The notes under the pieces are model-generated. The model made no database searches, was not told the origin of the DNA, and saw only the letters and a list, made by a program, of their open reading frames with translations. From a virus, in IMG/VR virus record IMGVR_UViG_3300032006_000060, positions 1 to 28,835 of that record: a DNA stretch of 28,835 nt; one strand, 5' to 3'. Shown in pieces: positions 11,538 through 20,250 of this stretch; the stretch's first letter is position 1; each line of letters begins with the position of its first letter. Made by a program: the position numbers and the translations under genes.

Positions 11538-13119
11538 TTCATCAGATGCATTTACAATTTATGAAGACGGTGCATACTGTTTTTCATGTCAATATTCAAC
11601 TAAGAAAGTAAATAATATGAATGACTTAGAACCTGTTGCTAAACCTAATAGCAGCATAACACTCGATGAAATCCATGAGTTAAATAGTTTTGCAATTACT
11701 TCTCGTGGTATAAGTAAACAAGTAATAGATCACTTCGGAATTAAGATGGCTGTAAATCCTGACGGTTCCGGTGGTTCACATTTCTATCCTTACACTAGCG
11801 AAGGTAAAGTGATTGCATTTAAAGAACGTAAGTTACCTAAAAGTTTTATAGCACATGGTAGCTTCACTAATATAGAATTGTTTGGTCAAGCAGTTAGTAC
11901 CGGTGGTAAGACACTTGTAATAACTGAAGGCGAACTAGATGCATGTGCTGTAGCACAATGTTTCTTAGATAAATATAATAGAATCTTTCCTGTCGTATCG
12001 ATTCCAAGTGCATCAGGTTGTAAGGTTGTACTTGAGCAGAGAGAATGGATTAGAAAGTTTGAATCCGTAATATTATTCTTTGATAAAGATGAAGCTGGTC
12101 AAGCAGCAGTACAGAAAGTTGCTAAGATAATTGGTGCTGGTAAAGTTAAAGTAGCTAAGCTATTAGAAAAAGATCCCTGTGATCAGCTACTAAAGCATGG
12201 CTCTAAGAGTTTATTACAAAGCTACTGGGATGCAGAAACCTGGTCACCCGCTGGTTTAGTAATGGGTGAATCAATATGGGAACAGTTTCAACAGCGACAA
12301 AGAACTAAGTCAAGACCTTATCCTAAATGTTTAGATGGATTAAATCAAAAGCTAAAGGGTATAAGACATGGTGAGATTACTTTGTTTACTAGTGGCACTG
12401 GCTCAGGTAAATCTACTATCGTTAAAGAAGTTGTATTAGATCTATTAAAAGATAAAGAAAATAAAGTAGGTTTAATATCTCTTGAAGAAAGTGTAGGTGA
12501 TACAGCTGAGAAGTTTATTGAGATGGCACTGCAACAAAGGCTAGACCATTCAGAAGGTATGATGCTATCACAGGCTGAACTAAGACATGGCTTTGATACT
12601 GTATTTAAAGATGAGCGTTTAGTTTTGCTAGACCACCAAGGTTCTGTTGGAGATTCAACATTAACAGATAAGATAGAGTACATGTGTTTAATGGGTTGTA
12701 AGTATTTAATCCTAGACCACATAACAATCGCAGTTTCTGAAGGAGCTGAAGGTTTATCTGGTAATGAAGCAGTCGATAAAGTAATGAGTGACTTACTTAA
12801 GATTGTAAAGAAACATAACATATGGTTGTGTTTAATATCACACTTAAGGAAAGCTCCTGGAGGTGGTGCTTCTTTTGAAGAAGGTAAGCTAGCATCTATT
12901 GATGATATAAAAGGTAGTGGTTCTATCAAACAAATATCATTTGACATAGTAGCATTTGCTAGAAACCTAATCGCTGATAATGAAACTGAACGTAATACTA
13001 TTAAGTTTAGAGTACTGAAGTCTAGGTTTACTGGGCTAACAGGTGCAGCAGGTTCAGCGGTATATAGTAATAAGACGGGGAGACTAACAGCTACTGAAAG
13101 TATTTTTACGGAGATCTAA
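11503..13119 (+). CDS. Bifunctional DNA primase-helicase, T7 gp4-like
   Basis: A 538-residue replicative enzyme. The N-terminal zinc-binding domain has C8-x2-C11 and C26-x2-C29 and selects priming sites. The TOPRIM primase domain has ITEGELDA (E142) and FFDKDEAG (D194, D196). The RecA-like helicase has Walker A SGTGSGKST (K303), the catalytic-Glu motif SLEES (E328/E329), Walker B YLILDH (D405) and a downstream DDIKGSGSIKQ motif. It lacks the long acidic C-terminal tail of T7 gp4 and ends TESIFTEI, so polymerase contact may differ. AGAAAGGA precedes ATG 11503, which lies within the resolvase gene. The stop overlaps the dCMP deaminase start (TAATG). Confidence 0.95.
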   Translation: MSYKQTACPKCDSSDAFTIYEDGAYCFSCQYSTKKVNNMNDLEPVAKPNSSITLDEIHELNSFAITSRGISKQVIDHFGIKMAVNPDGSGGSHFYPYTSEGKVIAFKERKLPKSFIAHGSFTNIELFGQAVSTGGKTLVITEGELDACAVAQCFLDKYNRIFPVVSIPSASGCKVVLEQREWIRKFESVILFFDKDEAGQAAVQKVAKIIGAGKVKVAKLLEKDPCDQLLKHGSKSLLQSYWDAETWSPAGLVMGESIWEQFQQRQRTKSRPYPKCLDGLNQKLKGIRHGEITLFTSGTGSGKSTIVKEVVLDLLKDKENKVGLISLEESVGDTAEKFIEMALQQRLDHSEGMMLSQAELRHGFDTVFKDERLVLLDHQGSVGDSTLTDKIEYMCLMGCKYLILDHITIAVSEGAEGLSGNEAVDKVMSDLLKIVKKHNIWLCLISHLRKAPGGGASFEEGKLASIDDIKGSGSIKQISFDIVAFARNLIADNETERNTIKFRVLKSRFTGLTGAAGSAVYSNKTGRLTATESIFTEI

Positions 13120-13553
13120 TGGATAAACAACAAAGATACGATGAGTTATATTTAGATATAGCTCAGAGAATTAGTGAGATGTCTCACGATACTGACCATA
13201 AAGTTGGAACAGTAATCGTTAAAGATAATAATATACTTGCCTTTGGATTCAATGGTATGCCAGCTGGTATGTCTAATGAATGCAAGCATCCTAATGGTAG
13301 CACGCTACCTGAAGTTATACATGCAGAAGCTAATGCAATATGTAAGCTAGCTAAAAGTACAGGGAGTTCGGAAGGTGCTACATTATATAGTACTCTTTCA
13401 CCCTGTGTAGAATGCGCTAAACTCATAATGCAAAGTGGAATAAACAGAATTCTTTTTAGAGAAACGTATAAAGATGAAGCAGGTATATTGTTACTACTTA
13501 ATAATAATAAAGAAGTGAAAGGAGTAAAATGGAGGAGCAGCTTAACTACTTAA
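13119..13553 (+). CDS. Deoxycytidylate (dCMP) deaminase
   Basis: A 144-residue Zn-dependent deaminase that converts dCMP to dUMP. The Zn and catalytic motifs are intact: HAE (H68, E70) and PCVEC (C96, C99). The substrate-pocket signature GFNGMPAGMSNEC is typical of dCMP deaminases. It would feed dUMP toward dTMP by the host or phage route. It also competes with the proposed dCMP-modifying TS-family enzyme for dCMP, a combination also found in T4. It is coupled to the helicase by TAATG and overlaps the RNA polymerase start by 25 bases. Confidence 0.9.
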   Translation: MDKQQRYDELYLDIAQRISEMSHDTDHKVGTVIVKDNNILAFGFNGMPAGMSNECKHPNGSTLPEVIHAEANAICKLAKSTGSSEGATLYSTLSPCVECAKLIMQSGINRILFRETYKDEAGILLLLNNNKEVKGVKWRSSLTT

Positions 13554-15718
13554 AGCATAAGATAACTAAAGCGAAAGCTCATATTGCTTGTAGTCTTTTA
13601 AAAGAAACATCTTTAGAAGATCTTAAAGCATACCTAGTATTCTCAATGGATACTATACAACAACACTTTGCTCGTAATAGTATGAGAGGAAACAAATCAT
13701 ACCAAGGTGAAGCGAATCTTACGCACTTAAGCGTAGCGATTGGTACTCATATCTTAACAGAAATAAAATATTCTAATGAGGAGGACGCACCTTGGGATTG
13801 GTTTAGACTTCGAGTTATGATGGGGGATTTATTCTTAGAACCTTTCTATCAGACACATCAAATTAATATAGGTAAGACTAGGGATAATACATTTATTCCT
13901 GTAGAATCTTTAGACCGTAGTCTTAAGAGAAGTCGTGCACATTATATTGTAGTACCTGAGAAGTGGGATCTACTTGTGCCAGAAGGAAGTGAGAATTTAT
14001 TAAGAGGTACTGTCTTTGAAAAGCCGGAACCAATTAATTCTTTAATGCAACCGACTGAGAGACCTGTAATAAAAGGATGGACACATGAAAGAAGTAAAGA
14101 GTTTAAACCCTACCTAGCTAACGGCTTTATTAAAAGCATGAATGTGTTACAACAAACCGAATGGAAAATCAATACCAAAGTTAGAGATGTTTTACTTCGT
14201 AACCGAAAGAAAATATTAAATCAGTATAAAGATTTTCCTAAGAAATATAAATCAAAGATAATAGAATTTGATTTAACACTAGCACGATCTGAATTGATAG
14301 GTGACCAACCATTTTATCAGTATGTAGAAGCAGATTACAGGGGTAGAGTATACTACACTACACCGTTCTTAAACTTCCAGGGTAATGATTTAGCCAGAGG
14401 CCAAATGCTTTTTGCTAAAGGTAAACCAATGACAGACGCAGGATTAAGAAGACTTAAGATTCATATAGCTTGCTGCTATAATGAAACTTATAGTAAAGAT
14501 AATCTTCCTGGATGGTTAACAACTAACTACCTTCCTTACTTAAAGGATGAAGAGTTAGATGATATATCTGTAGATAAGATGACGTTAGAAGATCGTGAAG
14601 CATGGACCGATAATAATATAGAGAAGCTATTAGTTATAGCTGATAGAGAAGTGATCGATCCTAATGCAGAAAAACCTATTAGTTTATTAGCGAGTGTCTT
14701 AGAAATTAAAGATGCTTTAGATAAAGAAGAATATATTACTTACCTTCCTATTCCAATTGATGGTTCTAATAATGGATGGCAACATCTATGCGCAATGTCT
14801 AAGGACAAAGAAGCTGGAGAGTTAGTTGGGATTGTACCACAGGATATACAAAAAGATTTTTATGTACAGTGTGCTAAAGATTTAATCAAGAGAGTTCCTG
14901 ATTGGTTTGAAGAAAGACAGATGCCTATGAAACATATACGTAAAGGTATAGCTAAACGCGGTTCCATGACTCGTGCGTACAGCGCAGGAGCACAGAAGAT
15001 CGCAGAGAATATGTATCTTGACTGTCATGTAGAAGGGTATCTTAGGAAGTATAATATAACCGAAGAGGACTGTGAATTACTTGCTAAGCATTTAATCAAA
15101 GCAATAGATGAAGTTTGTGCAGGTCCATTACAAACTATGAAGTTCTTACAAAAGATAGCAGAAGCTGAGATAGCCTCTGAATATTCTAAGAATATCAAAC
15201 AGAAATCTATAAGATGGACAACACCTTCTGGGTTTCCAGTTATCTATGAAGCATTCGTTGAGAATGAATTCAAAGAGAAAGCTATCATCAGCTGTAGTGA
15301 AAGGGAAGTTAAACCTATTCTAACTAAAGAAGATGGAAGCAAAGAGGAAACAGATACAATAAGAATACAACACGTCGGTAAAGAACCAACAGACAAACCA
15401 AAGATAAGATCTTTTATGTCTGGGATCTCACCTAACTTCGTGCACTCTATGGATGCTGCACATATGGCTAAGGTTATAGCTAAGTGGGAGGGGGATTTTG
15501 GTGCAGTACACGATTCATTTAGTGTACATGCCTGTGATGTAGATGAATTATTAGAACTTATTAAAGAAGAGTTCATAACAATGTATAGTTACTCTAACTT
15601 CTTTGAAGTCATTGAGAGAATGCTAGTAACGAACCCGGATAATTTTAACCACAACCAACCTAAGCTAGGCAGCTTAGACATTAGAGAGGTAAAGAACAGT
15701 GACTACTTCTTCGCGTAA
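13529..15718 (+). CDS. Single-subunit T7-like DNA-directed RNA polymerase
   Basis: A 729-residue phage RNA polymerase, shorter than T7's 883 because the N-terminal promoter/RNA-binding domain is reduced. The catalytic landmarks are complete: DYRGRVY (D269-R273), motif A PIDGSNNGWQH (D411), motif B AKRGSMTRAYS (K476, Y484) and motif C VHDSF (H661, D662), corresponding to T7 R425, D537, K631, Y639 and D812. SGISPNFVHSMDAAH (631-645) is another family hallmark. ATG 13529 follows AAAGGAG. Unlike T7, where this gene comes first, it is nearly last in the rightward block, after the replication genes. Something else (host polymerase or the putative second polymerase at 16016-20239) must transcribe the earlier genes. 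It probably serves middle or late promoters. Its promoter sequence could not be identified here. Confidence 0.96.
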   Translation: MEEQLNYLKHKITKAKAHIACSLLKETSLEDLKAYLVFSMDTIQQHFARNSMRGNKSYQGEANLTHLSVAIGTHILTEIKYSNEEDAPWDWFRLRVMMGDLFLEPFYQTHQINIGKTRDNTFIPVESLDRSLKRSRAHYIVVPEKWDLLVPEGSENLLRGTVFEKPEPINSLMQPTERPVIKGWTHERSKEFKPYLANGFIKSMNVLQQTEWKINTKVRDVLLRNRKKILNQYKDFPKKYKSKIIEFDLTLARSELIGDQPFYQYVEADYRGRVYYTTPFLNFQGNDLARGQMLFAKGKPMTDAGLRRLKIHIACCYNETYSKDNLPGWLTTNYLPYLKDEELDDISVDKMTLEDREAWTDNNIEKLLVIADREVIDPNAEKPISLLASVLEIKDALDKEEYITYLPIPIDGSNNGWQHLCAMSKDKEAGELVGIVPQDIQKDFYVQCAKDLIKRVPDWFEERQMPMKHIRKGIAKRGSMTRAYSAGAQKIAENMYLDCHVEGYLRKYNITEEDCELLAKHLIKAIDEVCAGPLQTMKFLQKIAEAEIASEYSKNIKQKSIRWTTPSGFPVIYEAFVENEFKEKAIISCSEREVKPILTKEDGSKEETDTIRIQHVGKEPTDKPKIRSFMSGISPNFVHSMDAAHMAKVIAKWEGDFGAVHDSFSVHACDVDELLELIKEEFITMYSYSNFFEVIERMLVTNPDNFNHNQPKLGSLDIREVKNSDYFFA

Positions 15719-15965
15719 GAACGATAAAGGAATACTTCCAGTACGATTAGGCTTGGAACCTGATAACAAAACCGCATTAAGCGAACTAGGAATGGACCCA
15801 GCTCTTGCTGATACCATGACTAGCGAACAATTAGATAAGTTAATAATTGAAAATGAATATACCGAAGGAATTGAATGGTATAAAAGTCAAGACCTAGAGA
15901 AAGAAGGTTATAAAAACATGGGTAACTGGAAACAGTTTGCTCTTAATAGAATTAAAAAGATGTAA
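15699..15965 (+). CDS. Hypothetical small protein at the end of the rightward block (88 aa)
   Basis: The reading frame opens at GTG 15699, inside the end of the RNA polymerase gene, with GAGAGG at 15684-15689. No better start without loss of the N-terminal region is seen. The 88 residues contain LGLEPDNKTALSELGMDPALADTMTSEQLDKLII, a helix-rich acidic segment (given here by its ends: about residues 18-50). A Lys/Trp-containing end (KNMGNWKQFALNRIKKM) follows. No family is recognised. It is directly followed by the convergent terminator, so it is the last gene of the rightward unit. Confidence 0.6.
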   Translation: MTTSSRKNDKGILPVRLGLEPDNKTALSELGMDPALADTMTSEQLDKLIIENEYTEGIEWYKSQDLEKEGYKNMGNWKQFALNRIKKM

Positions 15966-15966
15966 A

Positions 15967-16015
15967 TAAAAAACCCCTAAGAGTATCATAAGATATTCTT
16001 AGGGGTCTTTTTTTA
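15967..16015. terminator. Bidirectional terminator between convergent gene clusters
   Basis: CCCCTAAGA (15974-15982) pairs with TCTTAGGGG (15997-16005), with an inner TATC/GATA. The + strand continues TCTTTTTTTATT; the - strand continues after its stem with TTTTTTATTT. It serves both the rightward replication block and the leftward late cluster, whose last stop codon lies at 16016-16018. Confidence 0.93.
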
Positions 16016-19000
16016 TTAGCTTGTAGAGAAATCGATATTATTTGACCAGCTTGGACCTAGCGCTCCTCTAACTTCTCTCTTACCTTCTCTAACATTTTTC
16101 TTAGAAGCTGCTACACTTTCATCAATTTTAATATGACGGTTGATTGTTTCTAATAGCTTAGCTATCTGCGGACCTGATAATTTTCCAGTACTATTTAACT
16201 GTGCTATAATATCTTGAGCTACATCTTTTTTATTCTTAGCTAATAGACTTGCTTCTGATTCACCAGTAATTGCAGCAAGATTATAAGCATCCATACGACC
16301 CATTTTAATTGCACCAAGTTCTTGTTGTATATCAATTGCCGTATCAAATGCTACCCTACCTAAACGCTTGTTCCAATCTTTTAAAGTTTCTTTACCTCTT
16401 CTATAAGTTTTCCCTCTAAAAGTAGCTTCAGTTGCATCTCGATTCCATTTCAATCTTATATTTTTCTTAAGGAATCTAACTAAATTCTTATAAGGGTGGA
16501 TCGGACCATACTTATTTTGATACTGATCACCTGTAAATAATTCATAGAACTTTGCAAAGTCTTGCTGCATATCATATACTTTATTATCTTTACTAAGTTC
16601 TTCTATTTTCTTTTTACGTAAACCATAATACCAATTAAAGATTTTATCTGCAACATTCTCATTAATAATACTGTCTCGATGAATTTGATTTGCTATTTGT
16701 TTAACTGCTTTTAGACTTCCTGTATCTCCTATAAAAGCATCATAAACTTGAAAAACAAATGGTCGACCTACAATTTCTTCTTTACCATCTTTTATTCTTT
16801 TCATCTTTGCACCATTATTAAGTGCAGCTTTTTGAATCTGATCCCAGTAGTTTGTAGTTTTAAATTCAGCGTTTCCGTATTTATCTCTGCCTGTAAACTT
16901 AACATTATTAAAGACGCCCTGAGTTATATCAGGATCATATCCTTGTATCATAGCAGCTAAAATTCTACTTACTGTCCAGCCACCGATCTCATCTTCACCT
17001 TCAGTCCACCTTCTTATTGCCTGAGCCGAGGCTTCTCCTTTATAACTCCAGTCTTTTATAAGTCCAGATTTAGGTAAAGCATCTTGATCTCCTTCTTGTT
17101 TAGTAATTTTATATTGCATATCTTTATCTGGAGTAAACTCCATTCCAGCAGAGCGTACTGTTATTCCTGTAGGTTGATCCCATTCAATCATCTCATTTAA
17201 GAGTACTGATTGCCAAGCAATACTTTTTATAGTATCCATTGTATCAATTGTATGACCATCCATATTTGCATAGATAGAATCAACCATTAAGTTATGCAAG
17301 AAATCTACGACAGAAGGTAGACCTAACTTATTATTTGCAGCAGCTTCCCTAATCTTTGGATTTAAATCAACTGTCTTTTGAACATGCTTCTTTAATAGCA
17401 TTTTATTTTGGCCATATCCCATAGTCATAGGAGATTTCTTTAAGAAATTTGTTCTATCTTTAAGAGCTTCTGTTAATATAAAACCTAAAGCATCTGCTGA
17501 ATTACTACCAACCTTTCCTCGCCAAGCATCGCTCTGATTTAATCTACCGAACTCATCTATCATAGTATTAGCCATAGCATCTCTTAGATCTATGTATTCA
17601 TCTGATGACATTCTTTCAGCAAGTGGGATGGAAGTTATCATATCACCACGTTTAGTCATATTTAAACTACCAAACTGTGCACCCATTGTTAAAGTTCCAT
17701 GTGTCTGACCATCCATTTCCCATGACTGAGTGTCTACAAACTGCTGACCATTCTTTTTAGCATCTGTATACTTTGCTAAAGCCATTAAGTAATCACCTTG
17801 TTTTATACCTTCATGTTCATACTTAGCTAAGTAAGCTCTCAATGGTTCGCTTATAGTATTCCCTTTAAACTGTTGTATTAATGCACTTCTAATTTGACGG
17901 CCTTGTCCACTTGTTGCATTTTTAATTTGACTTAAGTAAGAACCAATTACTTTCTTATCAATTGATTGGTTGAATCTTATTAACTCATTTCCCCATGCTA
18001 CATACTGATTCCATAATCCTTCGTTAGGATTTTCTCTGGCCTGTACTTCTTCTTCTGCAAAGCGTCGTAGTCTTTCTTCAGTAGGCATACGACGACCTCT
18101 ATCTCTTTTCCAACTATAAGTATTTGATATTTTCGGATCTTCAAACAGACGAGCATACATTCCTTCTTGCCAAGCTTCTTCTAATAAACTATTAGTACCA
18201 GGTTTCCAGATAAATTTGTTTTGTCCGCTAACCACGTTCCTAATCATTGAATGTGATTGAGGATTATAAAGAGTTTGTTGTGCATGCATTCTGCCAGTTA
18301 ATAACTGCAGTGCATAAGTTAAATACTTAAGTCCTCCTCCATCATATCTTAGCATAGCCTCTGCAATATTTACAGACTTCTCTCTTTCAAGTCTAAAGAT
18401 TGTTCTAGGTTGATAGTTATCTGCAACCTTTTGTGCTACATTTATTTCTTCTTGAGATACTGCTTTAGGATCAGCAGTTCGTCGTCTTTTAAGATCATCT
18501 ACTCTTTCATGTAAAGCATTCTTTTCACTTTGTAAATCATCAAATTTACTTCTACCGATATTAAATATATCTGCATAATAATTTCTTTCATTATTAGGTT
18601 CTACATACTGATCATACCTAGCTTCATTAGGATCCTGTTGAATTCCACCACCATGTGCTAAGGCATATGCATAAAGACCTGCACTTAATGTTGATCTATT
18701 AACATCATTATCCATACCAACAAGATTTTGATTAGCCATTGCATTGAAAGCCATCGTCGTATCACCAATCTCTTTAGACATCCAGGTTGTCATTCTCCTG
18801 GTAATCATCCCACCTTCACCAGCAATTACACCACCGTTAGTTGAAAATTTCTGAGGCTTAACTTCTGTTGCATCAAATAAACCTGTAAACAATCGATACA
18901 TATCTTCATAGAGACTAGCTCCCTTAGGAGTAATAACATATTCTACTGTTAACTTATCTGTACCTCCTGCCTTAGGTCTTCTTAGTAAACCATTTATTGG

Positions 19001-20239
19001 ATCAGCTTCTGCTGAGTTAGCTTTGTAATATAACTCTTTAGCTCTTGAACCTAAATGAATAAAGACTTCTTTATTTATATCTTTTATATCATCCATATAA
19101 GCATCAGGATCTGTTTGTCCTGTAGTTAATGCTTTAAATCTCATGTATTCTCTATAAATATCTTTGCCAACCTGTTCAAGGCCATCACTCTTTCTAACTA
19201 CATATTCTTTTACTTGCTGTTCTGCCTTAGGATCATTCTCCCTAGGTCTAGGAACTTTAGTATCAGCATCTTCATCAATTATTATATCTGCTACTTGCTG
19301 ATCTAGATCTGTTGCAAACATAGAAGTAACAAAAGATTGTTCAGCATTCAATACCATAATGTTAGAGAGCTCAGGATCAACAGCTATCTGTCCTTTTGTA
19401 TCTAAGTAACCTGCTCCTAGAATATCTAATACAATATTAGTTAAGTTAGTATTTAAAGTATTATCACTCTTACGTATAGGAGCTGTTGCAGATTCAACTT
19501 CTTCCGTACCAAATATAAAACTCTCTCTTACTCCTGGGGTTGGAGTTCCTATTCCAGAGGGCTTTGCGGCTTGTGCTACTTTCCAATTCCCACCTATAGT
19601 AGGATCGAAGAGAGCTGCACGCTGAGCTTGGTTTACCTGTATGTTCATGTTCTGTGCTGTTCGTGCAGCAGTTGTTCCCCACCTAGATAATGCATCAATA
19701 AAAAGTTTACCTGCTCGGCCAGTAGCTCTCATCTCTAAAGCAGATTCTTCAAGAACTTTACGTGTTAAAGCAGGTCTCTTTATTTTTAAACCAGCTGATT
19801 CATACTTTCCTAATAATCGATTATCTATTTTTAGTTGTTGTAACTTCTCATCTTGCGCAGCCTGGTCATCACCTATTCTTGCAGCAAAAACAGGTTCACT
19901 TAATCTTGCAGCTAATTCTTCTGGTGATAAGTTGGCAGTTGCATCTACTTGTTCAGCAACAGGAACCTCCTCTAAACCAGTAGTCGGAGCAGTACCTAAG
20001 TCAGGAAAAGCTGCAGCCACTTGCTCAGCGGCTTTCATTCCTTCAAGCTCACCTTCTAATTGTTGTTGTACGTTCGCACCCTTTGCTCTAAGTCGATCCT
20101 CCTCAGTTCTTGCTAGAAGATCTTCATGAGTTCTCATTCCGATATTCTTTGCTAAGCTTGCTATTCTTTTTCGTTCTTGTAATACAGCAGAGGGTGTTGT
20201 GCTTACCCCTACCGCTCCTGGTATATTAGTTTGTACCAT
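16016..20239 (-). CDS. Putative virion-associated single-subunit RNA polymerase (1407 aa)
   Basis: The last gene of the late cluster. The central part carries all the landmarks of T7/N4-type single-subunit RNA polymerases in order. They are a GR motif with Asn-Pro-Gln downstream (LLTGRMHAQQTLYNPQ, R650; compare T7 GRVYAVSMFNPQ); motif A EMDGQTHG (D843); motif B KKSPMTMGYGQ (K934, Y942, same K-x7-Y spacing and MT as T7 K631/Y639); and motif C FQVYDAF (D1167; T7 HDSF). Spacings are close to those of T7 and N4 polymerases. N-terminal (about 1-600) and C-terminal (about 1200-1407) regions are large, mostly helical and unassigned. In phage N4 such a giant polymerase is packaged and injected to transcribe early genes. 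The neighbours here are ejection-type proteins, so packaging is likely but is inference. ATG 20239 follows AAGGAGA on its strand, 11 bases after the upstream gene. Confidence 0.82.
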   Translation of the reverse strand: MVQTNIPGAVGVSTTPSAVLQERKRIASLAKNIGMRTHEDLLARTEEDRLRAKGANVQQQLEGELEGMKAAEQVAAAFPDLGTAPTTGLEEVPVAEQVDATANLSPEELAARLSEPVFAARIGDDQAAQDEKLQQLKIDNRLLGKYESAGLKIKRPALTRKVLEESALEMRATGRAGKLFIDALSRWGTTAARTAQNMNIQVNQAQRAALFDPTIGGNWKVAQAAKPSGIGTPTPGVRESFIFGTEEVESATAPIRKSDNTLNTNLTNIVLDILGAGYLDTKGQIAVDPELSNIMVLNAEQSFVTSMFATDLDQQVADIIIDEDADTKVPRPRENDPKAEQQVKEYVVRKSDGLEQVGKDIYREYMRFKALTTGQTDPDAYMDDIKDINKEVFIHLGSRAKELYYKANSAEADPINGLLRRPKAGGTDKLTVEYVITPKGASLYEDMYRLFTGLFDATEVKPQKFSTNGGVIAGEGGMITRRMTTWMSKEIGDTTMAFNAMANQNLVGMDNDVNRSTLSAGLYAYALAHGGGIQQDPNEARYDQYVEPNNERNYYADIFNIGRSKFDDLQSEKNALHERVDDLKRRRTADPKAVSQEEINVAQKVADNYQPRTIFRLEREKSVNIAEAMLRYDGGGLKYLTYALQLLTGRMHAQQTLYNPQSHSMIRNVVSGQNKFIWKPGTNSLLEEAWQEGMYARLFEDPKISNTYSWKRDRGRRMPTEERLRRFAEEEVQARENPNEGLWNQYVAWGNELIRFNQSIDKKVIGSYLSQIKNATSGQGRQIRSALIQQFKGNTISEPLRAYLAKYEHEGIKQGDYLMALAKYTDAKKNGQQFVDTQSWEMDGQTHGTLTMGAQFGSLNMTKRGDMITSIPLAERMSSDEYIDLRDAMANTMIDEFGRLNQSDAWRGKVGSNSADALGFILTEALKDRTNFLKKSPMTMGYGQNKMLLKKHVQKTVDLNPKIREAAANNKLGLPSVVDFLHNLMVDSIYANMDGHTIDTMDTIKSIAWQSVLLNEMIEWDQPTGITVRSAGMEFTPDKDMQYKITKQEGDQDALPKSGLIKDWSYKGEASAQAIRRWTEGEDEIGGWTVSRILAAMIQGYDPDITQGVFNNVKFTGRDKYGNAEFKTTNYWDQIQKAALNNGAKMKRIKDGKEEIVGRPFVFQVYDAFIGDTGSLKAVKQIANQIHRDSIINENVADKIFNWYYGLRKKKIEELSKDNKVYDMQQDFAKFYELFTGDQYQNKYGPIHPYKNLVRFLKKNIRLKWNRDATEATFRGKTYRRGKETLKDWNKRLGRVAFDTAIDIQQELGAIKMGRMDAYNLAAITGESEASLLAKNKKDVAQDIIAQLNSTGKLSGPQIAKLLETINRHIKIDESVAASKKNVREGKREVRGALGPSWSNNIDFSTS

Positions 20240-20250
20240 TTATGTTCTCC

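Noticed and set aside
12345-12947. 200-codon open frame on the - strand inside the primase-helicase gene
   Set aside because: It is antisense to a gene with complete Walker and TOPRIM motifs, and its product is Ser/Pro-rich without a domain. It is a composition shadow.
19641-20129. 162-codon + strand frame opposite the N-terminal region of the 1407-residue protein
   Set aside because: Cys/Ser-rich shadow frame without a ribosome binding site, antisense to a long coding frame.
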